A stretch of DNA of 64,000 nucleotides from Micromonospora cathayae (GCF_028993575.1 NZ_CP118615.1:4989001-5053000), one strand, 5' to 3'. Positions 44,903-54,763 are shown, counted from the first letter of the stretch. Made by a program: numbers and translations. Notes: a model not told the origin generated them from the sequence alone.

Positions 44903-46812
44903 GCGGGCCGGTCCGCTCCTCCCCGGTCCGCTCCCCCACCGTCGACGGGCCGCCGGCCGACGGCCCACCTGTCGAGGAGCCACCAGTCGACGGGCAGGCG
45001 GTCGGGGAGCCGCCGGTCGGGGTACGGCGGGAGACCTGGCGGGCGCTGCGCGCCCGACGCTCGGCGCTGGTCCGGTTGGCCGGTTGGTCGGTCGCCGAGT
45101 CGCTGCCGGCGCTGCTCTCCGGGTACCTGGTCGCCCGCGCGGTCGACCAGGGTTTCCTGGCCGGCCGGTTCGTGCCGGGGCTGGCCTGGCTCGGCCTGCT
45201 CGCGGGTACCGTGCTGGTCGGCGCGGCGGCCACCGGCCGGGTGTACCGGGCGCTCGGCGCGGTGGTCGAACCGTTCCGCGACGAACTCGCCACCCGGGTG
45301 GTGTCCGGCGCGCTGCACGCGGCGACCAGGGGTGGGGGGCGGACGCAGCGCGCCGCGGTGGCCCGCCTCACCCAGCAGGTGGAGGTGGTCCGGGACACCT
45401 TCGGTGGCCTGCTGATGGTGGTCCGCGGCTTCCTCTTCGCGGCCGTCTCGGCGCTGGTCGGCCTGCTCGCCCTGGCCCCGGTGGTGGCCGCCCTGGTCGC
45501 CGGGCCGCTGCTGGTCGGTCTGCTGGTCTTCGTCGCCGGACTGCCGGCGATGGTGACCCACCAGCGCCGGTACGTGCGGGCCGGTGAGACGCTCGGCGAG
45601 TCGGCGGCCACCGCGCTGGCCGGACACCGCGACGTGCTCGCCTGCCGGGCCCGGGACCGGGTGGTCGCCGAGGTGGACGCCCGGGTCGCGGCGCAGGCCG
45701 CCGCCGAACGGACGGTGGCCCGGTTGACCGCGCTGCGCAGCCTCAGTCTCGGCCTGGGCGGCTGGGCGCCGTTGGCGGTGCTGCTGCTCGCGACGGGGTG
45801 GCTGGTGGACCGGGGGGTGAGCACCGGCGCGGTGCTCGGGGCGTTGATCTACGTCTCGACCGGGCTGCAACCGGCGCTGCGCGCCCTGGTGCAGGGGGTC
45901 GGCGGCGGCGGGCTGCGCTACGTGGTGACCCTGGAGCGGATCCTGCGCACCAGCCCGTCGTCGACCGCCCCGCCGCCCCGCGACCGGGACCACCCGACCG
46001 CCCCACCACCAACCCCGGCCCGGCCGACCATCCCAGCGCCAGCTCGGGACCGGCTGGTCGCGCCGGGCGGGCCCGCGGCGGCGGTCCGGGTCCGGGACCT
46101 GACCTTCCGGTACGGGCCGCAGGCCCGGCCGGTGGTGGCGGACTTCTCGCTGACCCTGGCCCCCGGCGAGCACCTCGCGGTGGTCGGCCCGAGTGGAGCC
46201 GGCAAGTCCACCCTGGCCGCGCTGGTCGCCGGGCTGGCCCGCCCGGAGGCGGGCACCGTGGAGATCGCCGACACGCCGGTGGGCAGCCGGTCGGCCGACG
46301 AGTTGGCGCGGCTCCGAGTGCTGGTGCCCCAGGAGGCGTACGTGTTCACCGCTTCCCTCGCCGACAACCTGCGTTACCTGCGCCCGGACGCGGACGACGC
46401 AACCCTGGACGCGGCCCTGGACCTGCTGGGCGCCCGGCCGCTGGCCGACCGGCTGGGTGGGCTCGCCGCACCGGTGGAGCCGGCGGTCCTCTCCGCCGGG
46501 GAGCGGCAGGTGATCGCCGCGGTACGGGCCTGGTTGGCCACCGCCCCGCTGGTGATCCTGGACGAGGCGACCTGTCACCTGGACCCGCGCGCCGAGGCGG
46601 TGGTCGAGGAGGCGTTCGCCCGCCGGCCCGGCACCCTGATCGTCGTGGCGCACCGGATCACCTCCGCGGTACGGGCCGACCGGGTGCTCGTGATCGACGG
46701 GGAACGCCCCCTTCTCGGTGACCACCGGGGCCTGCTGAGCAGGTCCGCGACCTACCGGGAGCTGGTCGGGTACTGGGATGAGGTGCCACCCCCGGTCCCG
46801 GCCAGCTCCTGA
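44899..46812 (+). CDS. ramB: ABC half-exporter 2 of the lanthipeptide locus (RamB-like)
   Basis: 637 residues from GTG 44899, overlapping the previous stop. An unusual Pro/Asp/Gly-rich cytoplasmic N-terminus (about 45 residues, PPADGPPVEEPPVDG) precedes six membrane segments; a Pro-rich linker leads to the ATPase: Walker A VVGPSGAGKSTLAAL, Walker B LVILDEATCHLD (normal Glu) and signature LSAGERQVIAAVRAW, which deviates from LSGGQ. Thus each half has one altered motif, as expected for a heterodimer with one degenerate site. Ends 4 bp from the convergent response regulator. Confidence 0.92.
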   Translation: MSGPVRSSPVRSPTVDGPPADGPPVEEPPVDGQAVGEPPVGVRRETWRALRARRSALVRLAGWSVAESLPALLSGYLVARAVDQGFLAGRFVPGLAWLGLLAGTVLVGAAATGRVYRALGAVVEPFRDELATRVVSGALHAATRGGGRTQRAAVARLTQQVEVVRDTFGGLLMVVRGFLFAAVSALVGLLALAPVVAALVAGPLLVGLLVFVAGLPAMVTHQRRYVRAGETLGESAATALAGHRDVLACRARDRVVAEVDARVAAQAAAERTVARLTALRSLSLGLGGWAPLAVLLLATGWLVDRGVSTGAVLGALIYVSTGLQPALRALVQGVGGGGLRYVVTLERILRTSPSSTAPPPRDRDHPTAPPPTPARPTIPAPARDRLVAPGGPAAAVRVRDLTFRYGPQARPVVADFSLTLAPGEHLAVVGPSGAGKSTLAALVAGLARPEAGTVEIADTPVGSRSADELARLRVLVPQEAYVFTASLADNLRYLRPDADDATLDAALDLLGARPLADRLGGLAAPVEPAVLSAGERQVIAAVRAWLATAPLVILDEATCHLDPRAEAVVEEAFARRPGTLIVVAHRITSAVRADRVLVIDGERPLLGDHRGLLSRSATYRELVGYWDEVPPPVPASS

Positions 46813-46816
46813 GCGG

Positions 46817-47401
46817 TCAGATCCAGCCGGCGTCCCGGGCGACCCGCACCGCCTCGACCCGGGTCCGGGCGCCGGTCTTGCGGCTGATCCGGCCCAGGTG
46901 GTTGCGGACGGTGCCCGGGGAGAGCCCGAGCGAGCCGGCCACCTCGGCGACCGTCGCCCCGGCGGCGGTCAGTTCCAGGATCTCGGTCTCCCGGCCGGTC
47001 AACGGGCTGTTCGCGTTGAACGCGGCGAGCACCAGTTCGACGTCGACCACCGTCTCGCCCCGGGCGAGACGGCGGACGCTGTCCACCACCCGGTGCGGCG
47101 ACACGTCGTTGGCGAGGACACCGACCGTCCGCCGACCGGTGAGCATGTCGTGCAGCCCGCGGACCCGAGGCCGGTCGACGAGCAGCAGCATCGGACAGGG
47201 GCCGACGGCGCCGGGTCCGTGCCCGGCGATCAGGTCGAGGTCGACCACGGCCACGTCAGGCAGTCGCGCCCAGAGCATCTGCTGGACCTCGTCACCACGG
47301 TCCACCTCGGCGACCACGCTGATGTCGTGCTCCGCGGCCAGCACCATGGCCAGTGCGCCGCGGATCAGGGTGCCGTCGAGGGCGAGCAGGGTGCGAATCA
47401 C
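46817..47401 (-). CDS. ramR: RamR/DesR-like LuxR response regulator
   Basis: 194 residues from ATG-type start at 47401. Receiver domain with VAVVDLDL (phospho-Asp region) but VLANDVS where a conserved Lys is normal, so phosphorylation may be atypical; C-terminal LuxR HTH SPLTGRETEILELTAAGATVAEVAGSLGLSPGTVRNHLGRISRKTG ending VRVARDAGWI. It faces the exporter genes, as ramR does in Streptomyces loci, and likely controls the lanthipeptide operon. No histidine kinase adjoins. A second homologue follows at 47748. Upstream are three CCGATCGG boxes. Confidence 0.85.
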   Translation of the reverse strand: MIRTLLALDGTLIRGALAMVLAAEHDISVVAEVDRGDEVQQMLWARLPDVAVVDLDLIAGHGPGAVGPCPMLLLVDRPRVRGLHDMLTGRRTVGVLANDVSPHRVVDSVRRLARGETVVDVELVLAAFNANSPLTGRETEILELTAAGATVAEVAGSLGLSPGTVRNHLGRISRKTGARTRVEAVRVARDAGWI

Positions 47402-47747
47402 GTATGTCCTCCCGAATGAAGGCCAACCGGAAAGGTCGAGTTAACACAGAATTACGCGCATGTAACGCGCCGCAGGCAGGGTGCACCGTCCATCCACAGT
47501 GGATTCGAAACCAGCACGCCCCCCGGCAGGATCGCCATCCCTCCCGATCGGACACTACAGGGTCATCCGATCGGTTGGAACCATCGTCCATTCAGATGAC
47601 CGAGGGTACGACCGATCGGACATCAGGGACGCTTGCCACCCCTCGTACCAACCACCCGAACAGCTCGGGAAACACCCACCGGGGGATGGTCCACGCAGGC
47701 CGACCATCCCCGGCACGTCCACCCCGGACGCCGGTCCGGCACCAGGT
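47402..47747. other. 346-bp gap between the two response regulator genes
   Basis: Upstream region of the 46817-47401 gene, with lower GC than its surroundings near 47430-47470. It contains three CCGATCGG palindromes (47544-47551, 47567-47574, 47612-47619). No gene seen on either strand. Confidence 0.55.
47544..47619. promoter_or_regulatory. Three CCGATCGG boxes upstream of the ramR-like gene
   Basis: The 8-bp palindrome occurs at 47544, 47567 and 47612 (start-to-start 23 and 45 bp); the first and third share the longer word CCGATCGGACA. Regular clustering before a response regulator gene suggests an operator array. Confidence 0.5.
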
Positions 47748-48353
47748 CTACAACCACCCGTCGCGTTGGGCGTGGCGAATGGCCTCCACCCGGTTACGGG
47801 CTCCGGTCTTGCGCAGGATCGCCGACAGGTGGTTCCGCACCGTCCCGTGGGCGAGGAAGAGCCGCCGCGCGATCTCCTTCAGCGGCAGCCCCTCGGACGC
47901 CGCCCGCAGCACCTCCAGTTCGCGTGGGGTGAGCGGGCAGGTCGGTGGACGCAGCACGGCCACGGCCGCCACCGGGTCGATCACCCGTTCTCCGGCGGCC
48001 AGCGAACGGACCATCCGGATCAGGTCCTCCAGGGGACCGTCCTTGCCGATGAAGCCCCGCGCCCCGGCCGCGAGCGCCGCCTCCAGCACCGACGGGCTCC
48101 ACCGGTAGCTCATCGCCAGGACGGCCGCCATGGGCGCGTGGACGGCGATCTCCTCGATCACGTCGAGCACGCCGGGCGACTTCGGGGCCAGATCCAGCAC
48201 CACCACGTCCGGCTGGTGGCGACGCACCACCGCCGGCAACTCACCGACGTCCGCGACATCGGCGATGACCTCCATGTCCTCCTCGACCGCCAACACGGCG
48301 CACAGCGCGCCACGCAGCAGACCCATCTCCTCAACCACAACAACGCGGATCAC
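47748..48353 (-). CDS. Second RamR/DesR-like LuxR response regulator
   Basis: 201 residues from GTG 48351-48353 (VIRVVVVEEMGLLRGALC), with GGAGAG upstream. Receiver: acidic EE near residue 8, VVVLDLAP (phospho-Asp), GFIGKDG (Lys); HTH CPLTPRELEVLRAASEGLPLKEIARRLFLAHGTVRNHLSAILRKTG ending AIRHAQRDGWL. Unlike its neighbour it keeps the conserved Lys. The HTHs of the two regulators are close, so they may share or compete for sites, one perhaps phosphorylation-independent. No kinase gene adjoins. Confidence 0.85.
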   Translation of the reverse strand: MIRVVVVEEMGLLRGALCAVLAVEEDMEVIADVADVGELPAVVRRHQPDVVVLDLAPKSPGVLDVIEEIAVHAPMAAVLAMSYRWSPSVLEAALAAGARGFIGKDGPLEDLIRMVRSLAAGERVIDPVAAVAVLRPPTCPLTPRELEVLRAASEGLPLKEIARRLFLAHGTVRNHLSAILRKTGARNRVEAIRHAQRDGWL

Positions 48354-48557
48354 CACGTACTCTCCGATCTCGGGTACGCGTCGCATCGGCCACCGCACCG
48401 ACTCCGGGCTACGGAGGGCGGGGCCGGGGCGCACGCGAAGGGGTACGGCCCTCGAGGGCCACGGCGCGTCCGAACGGACGGTCGGGGCCCGGGTGGCCCG
48501 TCGCCCGCCCGGGACGGCTCGATGACGAACCGGGGCCGGTCGACGGGGTGGGCGTAC

Positions 48558-50153
48558 TCAGCCGGGGCGGACGGTCACCGCAGGAGATCGGCCCCGCACG
48601 GGAACGAGGGACGCTTCCGTGGCGGCGGCTTGGCCGGGCGACGACGTCCCGTCCGTCTCCGGTGGCAGGGCCTGCCCGGGACGGGCACCACTGTCGGCGG
48701 TGGCCCGGTCCTCGGCCGGACCGGTCGGGCCGACCGGACGAGGGCCGGGACCGTCGGTCGAGATCGGCGCGGAGCGACCCGTGGGCGCGGTGGACGGCAC
48801 CGCCGGACACAGCGACCCGGCAGTCGACGTCGACACCGCGGCCGACGTCGGGTGCCGTGGAACGGCGACAGCCATCGTGCTCAGCGGCGGCGACCCGGTC
48901 ACCGGCACGGCCACCGGGCCGACCACCGGCGCCACGGGCACCAGCGGGCCCTGCTCCACCGGCAGTGGCGTGACCACCGGTGGCGGCGTGACCTGAGGCG
49001 GCACCGGCGACCCGGTGGGCGGCGCCGGGGAGAGCACGTCCCCGGGCAGCCCGAGGATCGGCGCGAGCACGGCGTCGACGAGCGGGGGCAGCACCCCGAG
49101 AACAGGCCGCAGCACGCCGTCCACGATCACGTCGACGAGACCCGGCAGCAGGGGCGGCAGCCCGCCGGGACCGGGTGGGCCCGCAGGTGGCAGGGCATCG
49201 ACCAGGCCCGGACGGGTCAGCGGCAGTTCCACCGGCGGGACCGGCCAGCCGCTGTCCGGCCGGAGATCGGGCAGGAGGCCGCTGTCCGGCCGGAGATCGG
49301 GCAGGAGGCCGCTGTCCGGCCGGAGATCGGGCAGGAGAGGCACGGTCGGTGCCCGGGGCACGGTGGGCGACGCGGGAGGCTGAGTCGGCGTCGGCACGCC
49401 GGGCCCGATGGGCTCGACCGGCCGGGGAGCGCCGTCGTCCGGCGCAGCCGGCGGGCCGACCGGGGCCGACGGCTCGGCCGGAACCGACGGCTCGGCGGGG
49501 GGCTTCGGATCAGCGGGGGCCGGCGGGCCGACTGGGGCCGGCGGCTCGGCCGGAGCCGGCGGATCGGCGGGGAGCTGCGGGTTCCCGGGGGCCGGCACGC
49601 CGTCCGGATCCGGGCGGGACGGGAGGACCCGGTCGAGCCCCGCCACCACCTTCGGCACCAGGCCGTCCGGACGAGGTCGGGCCGGTCGGGCCGCGTCGGA
49701 CCGGCCCGGGATACGCACCGGTCCGGCTTCCGCCGGACGCTCCGCGCCCCTGGCCCAGTCGGCCGGCGGGCGACGCGAGGCGGCCGACCGGTCGGCACGC
49801 CGGGGCTCGCTGGCGGCAGGCCGGGGCTCGGACGGAAACGGCGTCGACCGGTCGCCGGGCGCGGTCGGGTCCGGATCGCCCTGGCCCCGGACGTCCACCC
49901 GATCGACCAGGCCGGTGACCCGTGCCAGGCCCCGACTCCGCTCGCCGGCGTCGGCGTGGGCCGGCTCACCGCCGAGAAGCACGCTGCTCAGCAGCACCGC
50001 ACCGGCCACGGCCACGAGGAACCCGACCCAGCGGACGAGCCGGAGCGGCACCGCCCGGCCGGGCAGGGCCACGCTCCCCGGCGACGGGGTCGACGTGCGG
50101 GTGGTTGCGGAACGGTGCAACGGGGATGGCCCTTCCGGCGGGAACGTCGGCAC
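48558..50153 (-). CDS. Proline-rich secreted or surface protein with 30-bp repeats
   Basis: 531 residues if started at GTG 50151-50153. TTG at 50118-50120 has a better ribosome site (GGAAGGG) and may be the true start; TAGGAT just upstream of 50153 could be a -10. A hydrophobic segment (LVRWVGFLVAVAGAVLLSSVLLG) with AHADA after it suggests a signal peptide. The rest is low-complexity Pro/Ala/Asp, with three identical LLPDLRPDSG units, then a hydrophobic, amphipathic stretch (LPPLLPGLVDVIVDGVLRPVLGVLPPLVDAVLAPILGLPG). Function unknown; a wall-spanning or surface-assembly protein is a guess. Confidence 0.65.
   Translation of the reverse strand: MPTFPPEGPSPLHRSATTRTSTPSPGSVALPGRAVPLRLVRWVGFLVAVAGAVLLSSVLLGGEPAHADAGERSRGLARVTGLVDRVDVRGQGDPDPTAPGDRSTPFPSEPRPAASEPRRADRSAASRRPPADWARGAERPAEAGPVRIPGRSDAARPARPRPDGLVPKVVAGLDRVLPSRPDPDGVPAPGNPQLPADPPAPAEPPAPVGPPAPADPKPPAEPSVPAEPSAPVGPPAAPDDGAPRPVEPIGPGVPTPTQPPASPTVPRAPTVPLLPDLRPDSGLLPDLRPDSGLLPDLRPDSGWPVPPVELPLTRPGLVDALPPAGPPGPGGLPPLLPGLVDVIVDGVLRPVLGVLPPLVDAVLAPILGLPGDVLSPAPPTGSPVPPQVTPPPVVTPLPVEQGPLVPVAPVVGPVAVPVTGSPPLSTMAVAVPRHPTSAAVSTSTAGSLCPAVPSTAPTGRSAPISTDGPGPRPVGPTGPAEDRATADSGARPGQALPPETDGTSSPGQAAATEASLVPVRGRSPAVTVRPG
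49251..49340. repeat. Three tandem 30-bp repeats in the proline-rich gene
   Basis: Units 49251-49280, 49281-49310 and 49311-49340; the first two are identical and the third differs only at its end. They encode LLPDLRPDSG three times in frame. Exact identity implies recent expansion. Confidence 0.9.
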
Positions 50154-50470
50154 ATCCTAACTTCGTGATCGGCCGGTCGCACTCGGCAAGGTTGCCGGTG
50201 ACGGATAGCCGACCGGAGACTTCCCCGCCGGCCGGGCCGGCCGGCCGGGCGATGGAATCCGGTTTCGCCCACCCCGACAGGTTGCCGTCGCCGCAGGTCA
50301 GCCCGATGTCGGACGGCTCACATCGGACAGCGCGGACGGTTCGCCCGGGAGGCAGCACCGTCCACTGTGTCGAACCGGCGACCTCGCGGCCGGGACGGTC
50401 GGGTGCCGGCCTCCGGGGCGGGAGACCGGCACGGTCGGCAGGGATGCGAGCGGTTGCGCCGCAGGCCGGT
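50154..50470. other. 317-bp gap between the proline-rich and Clp_N genes
   Basis: Contains the presumed promoter of the proline-rich gene (TTAGGAT at about 50155-50161, minus strand). I see no gene, clear hairpin or repeat in the rest. Confidence 0.4.
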
Positions 50471-51205
50471 TCAGCTACCGCCCCGGGCCCGCACGGCGGC
50501 GGCGACCACCTCGGCGACGTGCGACTCGGTGGCCTCCTTGTCGACGCCGAGACCGGTGAGCACCCCGGAACCGCCCTCCTGTTCGAGCAGGGCGAGCAGG
50601 ATGTGCTCGGTGCCGATGTAGTTGTGCCCCAGCCGGAGCGCCTCCCGGAAGGTCAGCTCCAGCGCCTTCTTCGCCTCGGCGTTGTACGGGATGAGACTGG
50701 GCACGTCCGGCACCGCCGGCGGCAGCGTCGCGGCCACCGTCTGCCGGACGGCGTCCAGGGTGACGCCCTGCGCGACGATCGCCTGAGCGGCCACCGCGTC
50801 CGGCTCGGCGAGCAGGCCGAGCACCAGGTGCTCCGGACCGATCTGCGGGTTGCCGGCGGCGCTGGCCTCGTTGTGCGCGGCCATCACCACGTTGCGGGCC
50901 CGCGGGGTGAACCGGTTGAACCCCTCGCTCGGGTCCAGCGTGCTCTCGCCTCCCTTCGGGACGAAGCGCTTCTGCGCGGCCTGTTTGCTGACCCCCATGC
51001 TCCGGCCGATCTCGGTCCACGACGCGCCGGAGCGCCGGGCCTGGTCGACGAAGTGGCCGATCAGGTGGTCGGCGAGGTCCCCGAGGTGGTCGGCCGCGAC
51101 CACGGCGCTGGAGAGCTGGTCGAGGGCGTCGCTGTGCACTTTCTTGATCGCCTCGATCAGGTCGTCGAGGCGGATGGGGTTGGGCGTCTTGCCGGGATCC
51201 GTCAT
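50471..51205 (-). CDS. Clp N-terminal-domain protein with N-terminal HTH
   Basis: 244 residues. Residues 1-85 carry a helix-turn-helix (SWTEIGRSMGVSKQAAQKRF); residues about 95-235 are two Clp_N repeats (FNRFTPRARNVVMAAHNEA, IGPEHLVLGLL; then YNAEAKKALELTFREALRLGHNYIGTEHILLALL), the double repeat that in ClpC/ClpA binds substrates and adaptors. There is no AAA ATPase or protease part. The protein may be a DNA-binding regulator sensing Clp clients, or an adaptor. Two 19-bp palindromes lie right before its ATG (51203-51205), suggesting self-control. Confidence 0.85.
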   Translation of the reverse strand: MTDPGKTPNPIRLDDLIEAIKKVHSDALDQLSSAVVAADHLGDLADHLIGHFVDQARRSGASWTEIGRSMGVSKQAAQKRFVPKGGESTLDPSEGFNRFTPRARNVVMAAHNEASAAGNPQIGPEHLVLGLLAEPDAVAAQAIVAQGVTLDAVRQTVAATLPPAVPDVPSLIPYNAEAKKALELTFREALRLGHNYIGTEHILLALLEQEGGSGVLTGLGVDKEATESHVAEVVAAAVRARGGS

Positions 51206-51206
51206 G

Positions 51207-51253
51207 CGTCAACCATAGGTTGACGACCCGCTTCCGTCAACTCAAGGTTGACG
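51207..51253. promoter_or_regulatory. Twin 19-bp palindromes between clpN-HTH and matB
   Basis: CGTCAACC-ATA-GGTTGACG (51207-51225) and CGTCAACT-CAA-GGTTGACG (51235-51253), 28 bp apart, that is nearly three helical turns. The first is perfect, the second has one mismatch. They are unlike the ClgR and HspR consensus sites. Probable operator for the HTH protein at 50471-51205; it may also affect the divergent matB gene. Confidence 0.7.
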
Positions 51254-51351
51254 AAATGCTCGAGTGTGCCGCGAGAATCAGGGGTGGCGCAGGCCGTCCC
51301 GGTGTGACACGTTCGGGCGCGGAGATCCGCGACGGGACGGGAGGCGTACAC

Positions 51352-52752
51352 GTGTCGCTGCTGTCGGGGCTGACCCGGTCGCCGGACGCGCATCCGGACC
51401 TGGTCCGGGTGGGTGACCGCACCATGTCCGGCGAAACGCTGCTGCGGTGCGCCACCGCCGTCGCCGACCGGCTGGCCGGCGCGCCCCGGGTCGCGGTGGA
51501 GGCCACCGCCAGCCTGGAGACCGTGGTCGCGGTGGTGGGCGGGCTGCTGGCCGGAGTGGCCGTGGTGCCCGTACCCCCCGACTCGGGGCCCCGGGAACGC
51601 GCGCACATCTACCGCGACTCCGGCGTACCCGCCCTGCTCGCGCCGGCCGGCACGCCGGTCGACCCGGACGGGCCGCCGGTCGTCCCGGTCGACCTGGCCG
51701 ACCGCTCCGACACCACGTACCCGGAACCGGACGACGACCGCCCGGCCCTGGTGCTCTACACCAGCGGTACCACCGGCGCGCCCAAGGGCGCGGTCATCGG
51801 GCGGAGCGCGGTCGCGGCCTGCCTCGACGCGCTCGCCGACGCCTGGGCCTGGACCCCGGACGACCTGCTGGTACACGGCCTGCCGCTGTTCCACGTGCAC
51901 GGGCTGGTGCTCGGCGTGCTCGGCCCGCTCCGGCTCGGCGGCCGGCTGCACCACGTGCAACGCCCCGACCCGGTCCGGTACGCGGGCGCGGGCGGCTCCC
52001 TCTACTTCGGCGTACCGACGGTCTGGCAGCGGGTCGGCGCGAACCCGGCCGCCGCGCGGGCGCTGCGCGGGGCCCGGCTGCTCGTCTCCGGCAGCGCCGG
52101 TCTGCCGGCGGCGGTCTTCGACCAGCTGCACGCGCTGACCTCGCACCGGATCGTCGAGCGGTACGGCATGACCGAAACCCTGATCACCGTCAGCACCCGC
52201 GCCGACGGCCCCCGCCGCCCCGGCACCGTCGGGCACCCGCTGCGTGACGTACGGACCCGGCTGGTCGACGAGACCGGCGCGGACGTGCCGGCCGACGGAT
52301 CCTCCCTCGGCGAGCTGCTGGTCAGCGGGCCCGGCCTGTTCCAGGGATACCTCAACCGACCGGACGCCGACGCGGCCAGCCGGACGGCCGACGGCTGGTT
52401 CCGCACCGGCGACGTGGCCACCGTCGACCCGGACGGCTGGCACCGGATCGTCGGGCGGGCCTCCACCGACCTGATCAAGAGCGGCGGGTACCGGATCGGC
52501 GCCGGCGAGGTCGAGGACGCCCTGCTCGCCCATCCCGGCGTCACGGAGGCCGCCGTGGTCGGCACCCCGCATCCGGACCTCGGCCAGCAGGTCACCGCGT
52601 ACGTGGTCGCCGACGGGGTGACCGGCGCGGAGCTGATCGACTTCGTGGCCCGGCAGCTCGCCGTGCACAAACGGCCCCGTCAGGTGCACCTGGTGGACGG
52701 GCTGCCCCGTACCCCGCTCGGCAAGGTGCAGAAGTCACGGCTCACCGGCTGA
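51352..52752 (+). CDS. matB: Malonyl-CoA synthetase-like acyl-CoA ligase (MatB)
   Basis: 466 residues from GTG 51352 (GGGAGG upstream), shorter than typical acyl-CoA ligases and equal to MatB. ANL motifs: LVLYTSGTTGAPKGAVI (P-loop), GLPLFHVHGLVLGVLGPLR, VERYGMTET, GWFRTGD and LIKSGGYRIGAGEVE, and the catalytic Lys in RTPLGKVQKSRL. The text closely follows Streptomyces MatB, which makes malonyl- or methylmalonyl-CoA from free acids, feeding polyketide and fatty acid synthesis. Monocistronic, convergent with the mod operon. Confidence 0.85.
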   Translation: MSLLSGLTRSPDAHPDLVRVGDRTMSGETLLRCATAVADRLAGAPRVAVEATASLETVVAVVGGLLAGVAVVPVPPDSGPRERAHIYRDSGVPALLAPAGTPVDPDGPPVVPVDLADRSDTTYPEPDDDRPALVLYTSGTTGAPKGAVIGRSAVAACLDALADAWAWTPDDLLVHGLPLFHVHGLVLGVLGPLRLGGRLHHVQRPDPVRYAGAGGSLYFGVPTVWQRVGANPAAARALRGARLLVSGSAGLPAAVFDQLHALTSHRIVERYGMTETLITVSTRADGPRRPGTVGHPLRDVRTRLVDETGADVPADGSSLGELLVSGPGLFQGYLNRPDADAASRTADGWFRTGDVATVDPDGWHRIVGRASTDLIKSGGYRIGAGEVEDALLAHPGVTEAAVVGTPHPDLGQQVTAYVVADGVTGAELIDFVARQLAVHKRPRQVHLVDGLPRTPLGKVQKSRLTG

Positions 52753-52808
52753 CCGCACCCCCGGCCGGGGCGACCGGTTCGGCGTGCCGGGTTGCCGGAC
52801 GGCCGCTG

Positions 52809-53971
<1,163 letters not shown>

Positions 53972-53975
<4 letters not shown>

Positions 53976-54763
53976 GAGCTGGTGATCCAGCGGTCGCGCA
54001 GCGCGGCGAGGATGGTGACCGAGACGGCGAGCAGGACGACACTGAGCACGATGGCGGCCTCCAGGTCGGTCTCCAGGGCCAGGTAGACGGCGAGCGGCAT
54101 GGTCTGGGTGGTGCCCGGATAGTTGCCGGCGAAGGTGATCGTCGCGCCGAACTCGCCGAGCGCCCGCGCCCAGCAGAGCACCGCGCCGGCGGTCACCCCG
54201 GGCGCGACCAGCGGCAGCGTGACGTGCGTGAAGGTGGTCCAGCGACCGGCGCCCAGGGTGGCGGCGGCCTCCTCGTAGCGGCGGTCCGCGCCCCGCAGCG
54301 CCCCCTCCACGGCGATGACCAGGAACGGCATCGCCACGAACGCCTCGGCCAGCACCACCCCGGCGGTGGTGAACGGCAACGTGATCCCGAAGGTGGCGTC
54401 CAGCCAGCCGCCGAGCAGTCCACGCCGGCCGAAGACCAGCAGCAGCGCCACCCCGCCCACCACCGGCGGCAGCACCAGCGGCACGGTGACCAGGGCGCGG
54501 AGCACCCGCCGGCCGGGGAACTCCACCCGGGCCAACACCCAGGCCAGCGGCACCCCGAGCAGCAGGCAGAGCCCGGTCGCCAGGGTCGCCGACACCAGCG
54601 ACAACCGCAGCGCGGTGAGCACCGCCGGCTCGGCGAGCCGCTGCGGCAACTCCGTCCAGGGAGTCCGGACCAGCAGCCCGACCAGCGGTGACACCAGGAA
54701 GAGCAGGCCCAGCACGGCCGGTACCAGCAGCGCGACCGGAACCCGCCGGCCGGGTGCCCGCAC
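53972..54763 (-). CDS. modB: Molybdate ABC transporter permease
   Basis: 263 residues from GTG 54761-54763, directly abutting the modA stop. Five to six membrane segments and the permease loop RRYEEAAATLGAGRWTTFTHVTLPLVAPGV. Forms the membrane channel with ModC (next gene, 4-bp overlap). N-terminal hydrophobic segment starts after a short basic region. Confidence 0.93.

Noticed and set aside
49251..49340. Three 30-bp repeats considered as a CRISPR array
   Set aside because: Repeats are contiguous with no spacers, lie in frame inside a coding region and encode LLPDLRPDSG units.
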